DNA of 64,000 bases from Pomacea canaliculata (GCF_003073045.1 NC_037591.1:41801883-41865882); one strand, 5' to 3'. Positions 11,546 through 25,110 are shown, numbered from the stretch's first letter. Translations and numbers: made by a program. The notes: generated by a model from the letters alone, not told the origin.

Positions 11546-13275
11546 CCGATTCGATACCCGTGTGTCGATGCTCACTTATATCATCTACCCTGGTTGGAGC
11601 CATTGGGAGTAAAGATAGCTCTTGAGCTTTCAATGCCATGGCGAACAGCAAGCAGACGACAGCTTGATATAGTTGGATTTCTGCTGTCATCGTGATTCGA
11701 ATTGTTTTGGAAATCTTAAGAAAACAGTGCTACATCATTTTAATGTTGTCAATAGATATACAGGTTAATGCAGTTCTGCGATGTGTCAGAAGGAGGTTTT
11801 TACAAAAATCTGGTAAACACTGTACGAACCTTACACTCAACTGCAGATTTTCTGACATTGTAATTGCGGCGGGAACGCTTGTTTGGGTTAGCGGGTACGT
11901 ACTGCTGACGGCGTTTAGTCTCTTTGTTTAGTGGAAAATTCTAATTGTGAACTTCCATCCTCTTCACTGAAACAACAAAGAGGAACGGACTGATTTGGCG
12001 CTAAGCTAAGGTATATGGTGTTCGCGAGGGTCAGTCAGTCCGGCTTCATAGTTATATTGTATGACATTTTCTTCAAAGGATTACGGACGATTACTTAATT
12101 TGTCATATGAGCGATTAAAAGAGAAACGAAACAAATAAAACTAAATAATCCTAATGCTGTTATTAAAAAAAGTCTAGGCACTTCAAAAGAAGTTGTACGT
12201 GGTAAAGCTATGACTGTGCGTCTAAATAGACACAAAACAACGAAAAAAAATCCAAACTATAGTTTTCTATCGACTTGCGAGTAAAGTCTTCTATATTTTA
12301 CCTCCACAGACATCTTTAACTCAATGGTCACGTGATGCCAACAAAAATGTTTTATTTTCGAGCTGCAGACGTGGTGGTTACTGAAAGATAAAAGTTCACA
12401 ACACGTAACAGAAGTTAAAGGACTATATGGGATGCAATATTTATCTTTTGACAAGGTTAAGCTGTATGGAAGATGCTATCTACCCCTTGGACGCTTGTCA
12501 TCTTTTCAAAAAATCTTTCTCCATACACAAAATTCGTGAAAAGTTATTGGTATTCATGCATCCATGTTGGAGATTACGGTAGGGAAGTGAAGAAATCATT
12601 TGCTAAAGATCCTTGTTCAAATTTCCCATTAGAACCCTTTTCTTAATTTTGGTAGGTCTGGCCAATGGCAGTTTCTGCAGGTACTCCTGCTTCATCTTCC
12701 CTTCCCCACAAAAGACAAACAGTGTGCTTGCTATCACACCAGCCTCAGCTCCCTGTCACAGATGGTCCTCCAGTTAGGGGGTTTAGCATTCAGTGAATTC
12801 TTCTAAGAGAATCACGATAGTTTTACATGAGGACACCTTTAATTTTAATTTTGTTTTTACCTAAAGTACTTGCCAAATGGTCTATCACTCAACTTTAACA
12901 GTATATTGCAGGCGATAATTCCAAATAGAGTTTTTAAAAACTATCTTTAACCTTCGTCTTTTAGCTTTGTACGATTACTGTTGCTCAGGTGATGAGAGTG
13001 AAGGGGTGGGGGTGTGACTGGAAAGGCGGAACTTGAATTCAGTCAAACGTGACTGGCTGATGACACTGTGGTGTTATTTTCTGTCATTCAACCAGCCTCT
13101 CAAACAAGTATTTGAGAATTATGTATGTCTTTCCTTGCTGAGTAATTTTGTATTTTGTCAGACACATAGACATCAGTCACAAAAGTCACACAAGACCAGT
13201 TTGCTTTTAGTGGAATTTATTTTATTGTTGAATTTCTTGAACAAACACAGCAATAGAGAAACACAGAGAAAGCCT

Positions 13276-15903
13276 TTAAATGCATGGAAATACAATAAAT
13301 TTAGATACAACTTTGAACTCGGTGATCTTATACTCGTTCGATGACTTCCTATTATTAGTTGACATCACAGAATCGGACAGTAGGCAGACGCACCCTGTTG
13401 TTGTTACTGTTGGGTACATCCAGCATCCAATACTCATTGGTAGCAGGTGAAATTAGTCCGTTTGTATTCTCAGAAGGTCCGTCCATCTACCCTCTGGCGT
13501 GAGAACAAAATGCAAAACATTTGGTGTAATTGTCATTCAAAGTGTGACATTTGCACTAATTTCTAATATAAACATAACTATTTAAGTCATGTCAACAAAT
13601 AGTTACCGATTTCTCACGATTACAACTTAAAAGTTTTAATGCTGTAAACAACTCAGAAAATCGTTTAAAAATAAAGTTGAGTGGAAGTAATATTTTCTAC
13701 AAAATGTTTGTAATGTCTTAATATTCTCAGGTCAGGAGATGTCACTCAGTAAATTTAATAGTTTAATTGTTGCACCTGTTTATTTGTGTGTTTGTGTGTT
13801 TGCTTGTTTGTTTGTTTGTTTTTTTTTTTGGCTGGTGGGTTTGTTTTTTTTTTTCACCACATCAGTGGAAGGCAATGCGTTATGGCTAGTGTTCTTTAGA
13901 AAGAAAAGTATGAGATACATGGTCTTACTCGAGGCTATGAAAATAAAAGAAAGTGCTGATTTTTATCAGTTTTCAGTGCATTCGTTAAGGTTTGGACACC
14001 TTCGTGCTGCTGGGCTCTGTCACCTATAAACTACTATTGGACCAGTTCTTTCGCCTGCTTCTACTTTTTTTATTTGTGTACTGCGATGAAGGTGTCAACA
14101 TTGACACTACATTATGAGTCAGAAATGTTTTCAAGGTCTCTCGGGCTGGACTCTTGAAATAACTAGGTAAACCATAATAGTACAACATACTAGCTACTCA
14201 AATCTTAATACATTCCTTTTCTTAATCCTTTATATATTATTCCTCCGATATATTTATTAATATTCAAAAAAAATTCGCACACAAATTCGTAATGTTACCT
14301 TGGTTTAGAGTAAATGTTACGTCGCTTGCAGACACGTTTAGCGCTTGCTGCAAAATTATGAAAAATCACTGGCAATCAAAGTCAGGGGCATCATACCGAC
14401 AACGTTTTGACTCTCATTGTTCGTCAAGTTATCATTATTTCTTTATCTTTTATATCAAGCCTTGAAAGTAGGCGTGTTTAAAATATAAGACTACAGCGAG
14501 TGGTGATACAGGTGTACATGTTACAGACACTAGAAACCACCAGCTGTGGCAAGAAAGTGCGAGTTAGGTGTAAGGTGAGGTGTTTAGCTATGGTGACAAG
14601 AAGACACGTCAGCAAGTGTGTCACCAAACATACTGAGGTCTGGAGTACACACGTCATCTTGGAAGCAACAAGGAGACACGTCACATGGGTAGCCGGTTTT
14701 GACGCACTGAAACCGAACCAAACACATCATTAGTTGACGTCGGTGATGAAGACATTAAAGTGTTGCACGGATGAGAGCTACACCCTGCCTAGAGGATTGC
14801 TTGTCTGGAAAAGACTCTATGGTGTTGTACTCTTATTGTAACAACTTTCATGATTTCTCTTGATTAATTTTGTCTTTTTACGTCACTCGTGTTGAAATTG
14901 TAATGTCCTGTAAGGAAACTGTCCTTCGTGCTAATAATAAACTAGAATCTTAACGATGCACATGTTAAACCACAATGTGCATACACTAGCTCACAGTGAA
15001 GAAGATCAGATGTGCTGACATCCAAGGATCTGTATCTTCCATAAGAGAGTCACATCATCCTACAAGTGAGATACTAGAGCTGCTGAAAGTTTAGAATTTC
15101 AAAACTTAAAAATATGGGTGACTGGTCCCCAAACTGACCTTCTAGTCTCAGTGTAAGGTTTTACCAAATACTAACACAAACTTAGGATGTCTCCTAGTTC
15201 CTAGTTCCTAGATGTCCACAAGTTGTCTTTCAAATGCGGTGCTTTTCTTCTATTTGTCAGCTTCAGAGGATTTATGACCTCAGTAACATTATACACGTTC
15301 TCAATTTCTTTCTCAGTTCACTGCCCGCTGCAAGCGAGGCTCTGGATTTCTCGCGGTCTTCACTGTAGGGAGGATGTTTGACATGAAGCTGGCAACAATG
15401 GCTAACACCACATTCGTGTGGCATCTTCGTGTTTTAGCGACATCAGGCTTTTACACCAGACATCAGCAGCGATAACAATCATTGTCTTCACATCACTTTC
15501 CTGCTTCAAAGGTCCTCCACCACTGCGCATGCGTGTCAGATTCTCCTAGTCGCCCACCGGAAGATGAAGTATTCCGTTCAAAGCATTTTGTATTACACGA
15601 TTATGTATACTTTCTTTTTTCAAACATTGAAACCTATATTGAAATGCTTTCTACAGGGTCTGAGTAAGAAGGCATAACAACATTAGAGTATTTAATATAC
15701 TTTGTAAAGCCTGTTGCTGTATCTTAATAACTGTAGTAGCAATTACAAAGTATCATAATATCTAGCTATCAAGAACCTTCTAGAAATGTTCTTACTGATT
15801 GAGCCAGACGGTGATGATGGTGATGGTGAATGTGTCTCGCTTCCAGGCTTATGAAAAGCAGCAACAAGATGACAGCTAGGTACAACCGTCTTTGTTTAGT
15901 CAT
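13276..15903 (-). CDS. secreted His-rich/ICK-like peptide precursor, gene 2
   Basis: Exon 1 is 15903-15796 (36 codons, same signal peptide and H-I-H6 run as gene 1), exon 2 is 14706-14634, exon 3 is 13394-13276. Exon 2 is three bases shorter than in gene 1: the loop after the fifth Cys reads TPDL, and the donor is GTATGT instead of GTAAGT. Exon 3 gives C-V-C, then a 33-residue spacer, then P-C-I and TAA, so the predicted mature part has 8 cysteines, C-x6-C-x4-CC-x5-C-x5-C-x-C-x33-C. Total about 99 residues. Two AATAAA signals overlap at 13216-13226. The intron between exons 2 and 3 lacks about 760 bp found in genes 3, 5 and 7, a deletion shared with gene 1. Complete and probably functional; role unknown. 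Confidence 0.75.
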
Positions 15904-16289
15904 CGTGATTTGTAGACCGCTTTGTTTAAGATAAAAAAAACCAATACATTATTTTCATCCAGTCAGCACTCATCAGTGTTTAATAAGGTGTTGAAAATAT
16001 GGAAACGAACTTTTACCTAGTATGCAAAACTGTTGTTCCGTCAAATCTTTAATGAAAAGGAAGTTTCAAAGTACAAAAATATAAAATATATCTGTAAATA
16101 ACTAATCCTAATAATACTAGTACCATTACACTCACATACAACGAGTTAAGCAAGAAACACACACAACTGTGCTTTTGTCTACTTGCGTTTAAAGTCAGTA
16201 ACAGCGATGTTAACCTCGACAGACGTCGTCGTTAGGTTCTCATTGTCTGTAGTGAGGGGAAGACAACTGTTAGAAACGACGTCGCTAAT

Positions 16290-16301
16290 CACGTGACGTC
16301 A
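16290..16301. promoter_or_regulatory. composite E-box/CRE upstream of gene 2
   Basis: An exact CACGTGACGTCA, 387 bp upstream of the start codon at 15903. Confidence 0.5.
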
Positions 16302-16912
16302 GCGCGAAGCTCAGTTATCTTGCGTTGTCGACGTTGCGGTTATTAAAGAATAAAGGTTTAAAAGAAGTTTTAGGTCTAGTATGTCTCTTTTTTGCAATTT
16401 TAATACTACTTTAACATTATTATTGTGTTTAAACTTCATTAACGACGGTGACTTTGTCAGTGAGTACACAGACTAAGCTACTCTGATTCAGACAATGAAT
16501 TGATTAAAGAAACTGCATTATTTATTGTATTTATTAACAATGTTGAATACACGTGCTCACGAAAGTTTTGATTCTTTTAAGTAAATCTATAAGATGCTAT
16601 TTAGCCCCTTCTTGTACCAGTAGAAGGATAAATAAATGTGTGGGAAAGACCATAACGGGGCCTGGTAAAATTTAAACGGTTGAATCCGTACTGACAACTA
16701 CAAATACTGTTTTATTATTCGGATTCTTACAAATATATTTACTTCACACTGTTTACTTGAAACATTACCAGTGGACCATACTGGTACTGAAAAACTATTT
16801 CTTAGTACAAGAAACACATAATATAGGCCGCACTCACTCAAAACAAATCTCTACACTGTATTTCATTGCAATAATTAATAATCAATCGTGCTCCTGACAT
16901 GAATAGTTAGGT

Positions 16913-17491
16913 CACGTGATGTCCCTCTATAAACCTTTCTCAGTGATGAGATTGTAGTATACTCTATATTATATTTATGGTGAAGTATGCTAGTTAACAC
17001 ACCATCCTCATGTGCTTACAAGCGAGTGGCCTGTCTTGGCCAAGAATTTCGTTCACGACAGTCAGAACTCAGTAAGGGGAGTGTACTGCTGCTGTCTGAG
17101 CATTTATCTGCGTAGTTGTTCCCCTTTGACTATAACAAGCGACTGTAGGAGTAATTTTTTTTTTTTTTATTTGCGATGTATGTCCGATACGAAAGAGGCT
17201 GAGTAGTTTCTGTGTATAACTTGTTTGACTCTGTGTTGCTGCCCCTGACTAGACTTGTTACAAGAGTGGAATTTCTTCACCTGAGTTTTGTTTTTGAGTT
17301 TCTAATTGTTTGAATCTTTTTGTTTCTCTAAGTCTTTTTAGAGTTTTTATGAGGTTTTTTTTCTTAATACAGTTAAAACGGCGGAATGTAATTAATATGT
17401 TGCGATATATAAATATATATAAACAAAGTAATCTATTGATAAAGACTGTTTTTATAAGGATGTTTTGTTGTGAATTTGTGACCCAAATAAA
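16913..17491 (+). other. plus-strand E-box/TATA to AATAAA module, unit 2
   Basis: CACGTG 16913-16918, TATAAA 16928-16933, AATAAA 17486-17491. Confidence 0.35.
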
Positions 17492-17802
17492 GCCGTTGTT
17501 GTGCATATTAAGCGTGTCTCGTCCTATTTTACTTCATTTCGTTCAATCCTATTGTCTTTCTCATTTTATTTATGCATCCTTTATAGAAGCCAAATAACAT
17601 CTGCTTATCTTAATAATAAATTTAATATTATATTGTCCACTGCAGACTAAATACACCCAACTGATGACATGGGGACATTGAAGATGCGTGAATGTATTAT
17701 CCAAGAGAGGAGACAATATGGAGATTAGGTGCTCGAGGGTAAAACATCATATTTTAAATATAATGTGGTATGTTCTTAACTTGTTTATCTATTATCGTAG
17801 AA

Positions 17803-18002
17803 CAGGGGTGGGCAATTAATTTTCTCAAGGGGCCGCATGAGAAGTTGGGATAGTTTTAGAGGGCCGGACTAATATAATTAACTCAGTTGTACCCAATACT
17901 TTATATATAGTATATATACTGGAGGGCGGGCCAGCGGGCGGGCCGGTCAGAGACAGGAGGCGGGCCGGATCCGGCCCGCGGGCCGGCGTTTGCCCAGGTC
18001 TG
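17803..18002. mobile_element. hAT-type MITE, unit 2 copy
   Basis: Same insertion site and target duplication (TCGTAGAA at 17795-17802 and 18003-18010) as the element at 10007. This copy keeps the better right end, CAGACCTGGGCAAACGCC on the minus strand. It was inherited by duplication, not inserted anew. Confidence 0.85.
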
Positions 18003-18578
18003 TCGTAGAACATCTGACAGTAGGTATAACACAATGTACACAAGTAAATATACAATCCACATTGCGTGTTTACCACTAGATTGAAGCTTTATAGAAGGAA
18101 TTAAAAAATGCTAACTAAAATATTTCTTTTTAAGAGAAAAATAAGCTTTTTTAATGTTCAAAGAAACACAGGGACAGGCTTCACTAAGAGATACTTTTCG
18201 TGATTAGCTTGTTTGACCTCCCTTGTTTATCTTGAGTTCCACTTTTTATAGTGTGACAGTATGTTAATAATAATAATAAATATTTTGATTCAGTTTTATG
18301 AGGCTATCTGGCCCACATCAACATCAACTGCTGTTGGTTACATACATATTAATATTGGGTAGCTTTATATAAACATACATTCTTTGTATTAAGGGTTTAT
18401 AGTATATAGTCAAATAATAATAATCAGACATTTATATCTATACCTCATGTGATGCACATGGCCACACAGATCTCCTTTACAAACATTGTTTTTAAGTAAA
18501 GGACAACTCTATTGACGTTTCTACTCTCTAGGTTCTTACATATGTAATTTTCAATTTTCAAGATGCCATTTGGTCCAT

Positions 18579-18819
18579 GTTCATGTGCTCTGCCAGCAGA
18601 CAGCAGACCTCTCCACAGTCGCCCTGCGATGGACTCCAGACGGCCGAAGAAAACGAGGCCGCCCAAAGGAAACTTGGAGAAGAACAGTGGAAAGGGAGAT
18701 GAAAGGAAAGGGCTGGACATGGGGTCACCTAGAGCGGGTTTCAGCCGATCGACATCGGTGGCGGACTCTGGTTGAGGCCTTGTGTGCAACCTGATGCACT
18801 AAGAGAATGAACTAACTAA
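18579..18819 (+). mobile_element. 5'-truncated non-LTR retrotransposon end, unit 2 copy
   Basis: Perfect 11-bp target duplication ATTTGGTCCAT at 18568-18578 and 18820-18830. The reading frame is open to the natural end (RHRWRTLVEALCAT then stop), so this copy is closer to the source element than the one at 10785. Confidence 0.85.
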
Positions 18820-19712
18820 ATTTGGTCCATATCAACATCTTATATTGTATCCTACATGCATATTAACAGTGGGTGGTCAACATTTCAGCTGTGTTTGGGG
18901 TTTCAGCTAGATAATAAACAGTATAAGGACATTCAATGCTTAGTAATTATATGTACATTGACATTATGTCCTTATTTTCAGACATTCTGTTTTATAGAGG
19001 GCATTATTCATAGCTACTTTTTCCCTTAAGGTTCTTACACAAAAGGTCAACCTTAAAGGATGATGGGAATTTCTGGTAATAGAGTGGGGTATATCTCTTC
19101 CGTAGAATTGTATATTTAGGGTGTATTAACAAAAAATGGTATCGGTCTTCCAGACTTTGACTGTCATTCTGCTACTCGGTGTGGTGGTAGTTTGTTGGTG
19201 GTACAATGAGCGATGGCGGCGTTAAAGGTAGAATAGGTGATTTCTCGGCATGTGTTTAATTGTTGGGGTGTTGGGAGACCACACTCTTCTTCCTGAACCC
19301 TTTACGGAATCTGGTACCCAAGTCCAACAACTGGGTGTTTACAGAGCCGATTCGATACCCGTGTGTCGATGCTTACTTATATCATCTACTCTGGTTGGAG
19401 CCATTGGGAGTAAAGATAGCTCTTGAGCTTTCAATGCCATGGCGAACAGCAAGCAGACGACAGCTTGATATAGTCGGATTTCTGCTGTCATCGTGGTTCG
19501 AATTGTTTTGGAAATCTTAAGAAAACATTGCTACATCATTTTAATGTTGTCAATAGATATACAGGTTAATGCAGTTCTGCGATATGTCAGAAGGAGGTTT
19601 TTACAAAAATCTGGTAAACTCTGTACGAACCTTACACTCAACTGCAGATTTTCTGACAATATTGTAATTGCGGCGGGAGCGCTTGTTTGGGTTAGCGGGT
19701 ACGTACTGCTGA

Positions 19713-20378
19713 CATCGCTTAGTCCCGCCACCCCGCATCCCCTTCCAACCCACGCGTGGTCGCGTGAGACAGACAGCAACAGCGGGTGACGTAGTACCCA
19801 AACGCTCGCACCTGTTTTTTCGGCCCCGGACCTGTCCCGCTGGGTATGGAGGTAGACCTTAGAGACTGAGTTACAGAAGTACCTTAGTGCCGCAATGCAC
19901 TCTGGTCCGCTGGAAATAGCGGCTCGTGGCACTCATTCTCTTTCCCAACCCCAGGGAGTTAGGTGCTAGAGTTTGATAGGCTAGGTAGGTAGGTTAGGAT
20001 AGATATAGTAGTTGTATGTGTAAATTGTGTACATAAATCTATGTCTTTGAACATTAAGTACCTGTGCGAGCTTGTTAGGGCCAACGAGTGCTAGTGTGTC
20101 GTACCCGTGTCCTCGTCGTGTGAATGAGGTGAACGGGTATCACTAGTGCGAGAGAGATTTGTGTGCTGTCCATGAAGTCGTGACACAGCAGCAGAGAAAG
20201 AACAAGCGTGAAGGTCCGTAGGAATTGATGCACCGATTGAAAAGACACTTTAGTGTGAGAGCAAGTAAATCAGGGTCTTTAGTGGACTCCAAGGTCGCCT
20301 AGGTTCGGGTGCATGGTTGTAAGGATACGTTAAAAAAAAAAAAAAACGCACCCGACTAACGAAAGCATGTGAACTCCC
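19713..20378. mobile_element. unclassified insertion specific to unit 2
   Basis: Unit 1 passes from CTGCTGAC to TTGTGAACTTCC with only about 35 bp between them, whereas here 0.67 kb of GC-richer sequence intervenes. It ends near an A run (20334-20346) and a GGGTGC/GCACCC hairpin. Its base composition differs from the flanks. Solo LTR, SINE or degraded 5' untranslated region of a retroelement are all possible; no clean terminal repeats or target duplication were found. Confidence 0.5.
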
Positions 20379-21716
20379 TTGTGAACTTCCGTCCTCTTCA
20401 CTGAAACAACAAAGAGGAACGGACTGATTTGGCGCTAAGCTAAGGTATAGCTTGTTAGCGAGGGTCAGTCAGTCCGGCTTCATAGTTATATTGTATGACA
20501 TTTTCTTCAAAGGATTACGGACGATTACTTAATTTGTCATATGAGCGATTAAAAGAGAAACGAAACAAATAAAACTAAATAATCCTAATGCTGTTATTTA
20601 AAAAAAGTCTAGGCACTTCAAAAGAAGTGTACGTGGTAAAGCTATGACTGTGCGTCTAAATAGACACAAACAACGAAAAAAAATCCAACTATAGTTTTCT
20701 ATCGACTTGCGAGTAAAGTCTTCTATATTTACCTCCACAGACATCTTTAACTCAATGGTCACGTGATGCCAACAAAAATGTTTTATTTTCGAGCTGCAGA
20801 CGTGGTGGTTACTGAAAGATAAAAGTTCACAACACGTAACAGAAGTTAAAGGACTATATTGGGATGCAATATTTATCTTTTGACAAGGTTAAGCTGTATG
20901 GAAGATGCTATCTACCCCTTGACGCTTGTCATCTTTTCGAAAAAATCTTTCTCCATACACAAAATTCGTGAAAAGTTATTGGTATTCATGCATCCATGTT
21001 GGAGATTACGGTAGGGAAGTGAAGAAATCATTTGCTAAAGATCCTTGGTTCAAATTTCCCATTAGAACCCTTTTCTTAATTTTGGTAGGTCTGGCCAATG
21101 GCAGTTTTCTCCAGGTACTCCTGCTTCATCTTCCCTTCCCCCACAAAGACAAACAGTGTCCTTGCTATCACACCAGCCTCAGCTCCCTGTCACAGATGGT
21201 CCTCCAGTTAGGGGTTTAGCATTCAGTGAATTCTTCTAAGAGAAATCACGATAGTTTTACATGAGGACACCTTTAATTTTAATTTTGATTTTACCTAAAG
21301 TACTTGCCAAATGGTCTATCACTAAACTTTAACAGTATATTGCAGGCGATAATTCCAAATAGAGTTTTTAAAAACTATCTTTAACCTTCGTCTTTTAGCT
21401 TTGTACGATTACTGTTGCTCAGGTGATGAGAGTGAAGGGGTGGGGGTGTGACTGGAAAGGTGGAACTTGAATTCAGTCAAACGTGACTGGCTGATGACAC
21501 TGTGGTGTTATGTTCTGTCATACAACCAGCCTCTCAAACAAGTATTTGAGATTTATGATCTGCAGTATGCTTTCCCGTGCTTAGTAATTTTGTATTTTGT
21601 CAGACACACAGACATTAGTGACAAAAGTCACACAAGACCAGTTTACTTTTAGTGGAATTTATTTTATTGTTGAATTTCTTGAACAAACACAGCAATAGAG
21701 AAACACAGACAAACCT

Positions 21717-24700
21717 CTAAATGCATGCAAATACAATAAATTTAGATACAACTTTGAACTCGGTGATCTTATACTCGTGCGATGACTTCCTATTATTAGT
21801 TGACATCACAGAATCGGACAGTAGGCAGACGCACCCTGTTGTTGTTACTATTGGCTACATCCAGCATCCAATACTCATTGGTAGCAGGTGACATTAGTCC
21901 GTTTGTATTCTGAGAAGGTCCGTCCATCTACCCGCTGGCGTGAGAACAAAATGCAAAACATTTGGTGTAATTGTCATTAAAAGTGTGACATTTGCACTAA
22001 GTTCTAATATAAACATAACTATTTAAGTCATGTCAACAAATAGTTACCGATTTCTCACGATTACAAACTTAAAAGTTTTAATGCTGTAAACAACTCAGAA
22101 AATCGTTTAAAAATAAAGGTTGAGTGGAAGTAATATTTTCTACAAAATGTTTGTAATGTCTTAATATTCTCAGGTCAGGAGGTGTCTCTCAGTAAATTTA
22201 ATAGTTTAATTGTTTCACCTGTTTATTTGTGTGTTTGTGTGTTTGCTTGCTTGTTTGTTTGTTTTTTTTTTTGGCTGGTGGGTTTGTTTGTTTTTTTCAC
22301 CACATCAGAGGAAGGCAATGCGTTATGGCTAGTGTTCTTAAGAAAGAAAAGTATGAGATACACGTTATTACTCGAGGCTATGAAAATAAAAGAAAGTGCT
22401 GATTTTTATCAGTTTTCAGTGCAGTTGTTAAGGTTTGGACACCTTAATTCGTGCTGCAGGGCTCTGTCACCTATAAACTACTATTGCACCAGTTCTTTCG
22501 CCTGCTTCTACTTTTTTTTATTTGTGTACTGCGATGAAGGCGTCAACATTGACACTACATTATGAGTCAGAAATGTTCTCAAGGTCTCTAGGGCTGGACT
22601 TTTGAAAGAACTAGGTAAACCATACTAGTACAACATACTAGCTACTCAAATCTTAATACATTCCTTTTTTTAATCCTTTATATATTTTTCTTCCGATATA
22701 TTTATTAATATTCAAAAAAATTCGCACACAAATTCGTAATGTTACCTTCGTAAAATCTTCGTAAGTGAAAATTGCTTGCAGACACGTTTAGCGCTTGCTG
22801 CAAAATTATTAAAAAATCACTGGCAGTCAAAGTCAGAATGCATGTTGATGTCAGTTAGATGTTTACTATCTGTACATGCCAGTACCACAACCATCATCAC
22901 CTTAAAAACAAACCTGAGAACTGTCAGGTCAGTGGCTTATCTGTGTACATGTCTAGAGGTGTTGGATGGCTGCAACATGTAACAACGGTTTCCACAGTGA
23001 CTGAGGTGAGCCGCAGCGTGCAATGGTAGGTCAGCTCACTCTTGCTTACTTTCACCAGCCACCTCCTTCCTTTCCTGGCCTCCCTCCACAATCGTTGATA
23101 GTGTGTGGTCAGTCACGTGGTGTGTGGTCAGTCACGTGGTGTGTGGTCAGTCACGTGGTGTGTGGTCAGTCACGTGGTGTGTGGTCAGTCACATGATTTG
23201 TGGTCAGTCACATGGAAAACTTAAACGAAAAGAAGAGCCATCGGGGAGGTGATTGTGATTATTGATAGTTACGATCACATGTTGTAGACTAGAAGTCAGA
23301 GCACAGACATATGTTGTGTCTTTATTTCTGTGTTAGCAAGCAATAAAATGTCCTTCCCCCAGGAGAATAGAATGAATACTACTATGAAGGTTGGAACCTG
23401 AAAACAAAGCCAGTTCAGCAGGTTTTTTGTCTATTGTCGCTGTTGTTACAATTTGCAAATGCTTTGGTTGTACATGGTGACTGCCAGTTATTCAAGCTAT
23501 AATCCCATGTTTTCCGTGTAATGAAATTACATTTCAAATTCCGTTAATGTGCTTCTCTAAAACCATCCAAATACACAATCACATCAATAGGGGCATCATA
23601 CAGACAACGTTTTGACTCTCATTTTTCGTCAAGTTATCATTATTTCTTTATCTTTTATGTCAAGACTTGAAAGTAGGCGTGTTTAAAGTATAAGACTACA
23701 GCAAGTGGTGATACAGGTGAAAATGTTACAGACACTAGAAACCACCAGTTGTGCCAAGAAAGTGTGAGTTAGGTGTAAGGTGAGGTGTTAGGATATGGTG
23801 ACAAGAAGACACGTCAGCAAGTGTGTCACCAAACTTACTTTTGACGTCTGGAAAACACAAGTCATCTCGGGAGCAACAAGGAGACACGTCACATGGGTAG
23901 CCGGTTTTGACGCACTGAAACCGAACCAAACACATCATTAGTTGAAGTCGGTGATCAAGACATTAAAGTGTTGGACGGATGAGAGCTACACCCTGCCTAG
24001 AGGATTGCTTGTCTGGAACAGACTCTAAAGTGTTTCACTATTGTTGTAACAACCTTCATTATTTCTCTTGATTAATTTTGACTTTTTATATCACTCGTGT
24101 TGAAATTGTAATGTCCTGTAAGGAAACTGTCCTTCGTCCTTAATAATAAAGTAAAATCTTAACGATGCACATGTTGAACCACAATGTGCATACACTAGGT
24201 CACAGAGAAGAAGATCAGATGTGCTGACATCCAAGGATCTGTACCTGCCACAAGGGACTCACATCATCCTACAAGTTAAATACTGGAGCTGCTGAAAGTT
24301 TAGAATTTCATGTTGCATCTTGCACTTAAAAATATGGGCGACTGACATTCTAGTCTCAGTGTAAGGTTTTACCAAATACTAACACAAACTTAGGATGTCT
24401 CCTAGTTCCTAGATGTCCACAAGCTGTCTTTCAAATGCGGTGCTTTTCTTCTATTTGTCAGCTTCAGAAGATTTATGACCTCAGTAACATTATACACGTT
24501 CTCAATTTCTTTCTCAGTTCACTGCCCGCTGCAAGCGAGGCTCTGGATTTCTCGCGGTCTTCACTGTAGGGAGGATGTTTGACATGAAGCTGGCCACAAT
24601 GGCTAACACCACATTCTTGTGGCATCTTCGTGTTTTAGCGACACCAGGCTTTTACACCAGACATCAGCAGCGATAGCAATCAGTGTCCTTCACATCACTC

Positions 24701-25110
24701 TCTTGCTTGTAAGGTCCTCCACTACTGCGCATGCGTGCATATCTTCCCAGTCGCCCACCGGATGATGAAGTATTTTGTGCAAAACATTTTGTATTACACG
24801 ATTATGTATACTTTCTTACTTCGAACATTGAAACCTTTATTGAAATGATTTCTACAGGGTCTGAGTAAGAAGGCATAACAACATTAGAGTATTTAATATA
24901 CTTTGTAAAGCCTGTTGCTGTATCTTAATAACTTTAGTAGCAATTACAGAGTATCATGATATCTAGCTATCAAGAACCTTCTAGAAATGTGCTTACTGAT
25001 GGACTTTGAGCCAGACGGTGATGATGGTGATGGTGAATGTGTCTCGCTTCCAGTGCTATGAAAAGCAGCAACAAGACGACAGCTAGGTACAACCGTGATT
25101 GTTTAGTCAT
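21717..25110 (-). CDS. secreted His-rich/ICK-like peptide precursor, gene 3
   Basis: Exon 1 25110-24997 (38 codons; two extra codons, PS, before the donor), exon 2 23914-23839 with GTAAGT donor, exon 3 21835-21717 ending A-C-I and TAG. The exon 2 loop between Cys 4 and Cys 5 reads SRDDL and the tail FPDVK. Total about 102 residues, 8 cysteines. AATAAA is at 21658-21668. Intron 2 contains the 19-bp minisatellite at 23101-23214 that genes 1 and 2 have lost. All splice sites are canonical and the frame is intact; probably functional. The final Cys is separated from the knot by a long polar spacer, so pairing is unclear. Confidence 0.76.
23101..23214. repeat. 19-bp minisatellite in intron 2 of gene 3 (6 copies)
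   Basis: Unit GTGTGTGGTCAGTCACGTG; four copies keep the CACGTG E-box and the last two read CACATG. Copy number differs between genes: 2 in gene 4, 4 in gene 5, 8 in gene 7, 4 in gene 8, none in genes 1 and 2. Confidence 0.9.

Larger units (their letters stand above)
8510..13275. other. intergenic region between genes 1 and 2
   Basis: No protein gene is seen. It holds the plus-strand TATA module, two transposon insertions (10007-10203, 10785-11025), a dispersed repeat at about 11395-11545 and, at 12370-12440, an old copy of the promoter-proximal segment (CTGCAGACGTGGTGG and following) with no exon 1 beside it. From about 12550 it becomes the 3' flank of gene 2. Its counterpart between genes 2 and 3 is highly similar. 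Confidence 0.6.
16302..21700. other. intergenic region between genes 2 and 3
   Basis: It mirrors 8510-13275 almost element for element and additionally holds a 0.67 kb insertion at 19713-20378. An exon-less copy of the promoter-proximal segment is at about 20780-20850. No protein gene is supported. Confidence 0.6.

Noticed and set aside
13739..14029. Plus-strand frame starting MSLSKFNSLIV, recurring at 22182, 36755 and 46920
   Set aside because: Lies in intron 2 of the peptide genes, runs through T/G-rich low-complexity sequence, and starts and ends shift between near-identical copies through indels.
21717..21835. Alternative exon 3 frame ending C-P-I-L-G-C
   Set aside because: It needs an entry phase that exon 2 does not provide in genes 1-5 and 7, and it is stopped early in genes 2 and 3; kept only for gene 8, where a deletion makes it the natural frame.
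23735..23938. Unspliced reading of exon 2 from MMCLVRFQ through the donor
   Set aside because: The frame runs through a good acceptor (GGTTTCAG) and a good donor (GTAAGT); cysteine codons in the intron part are not conserved as coding.
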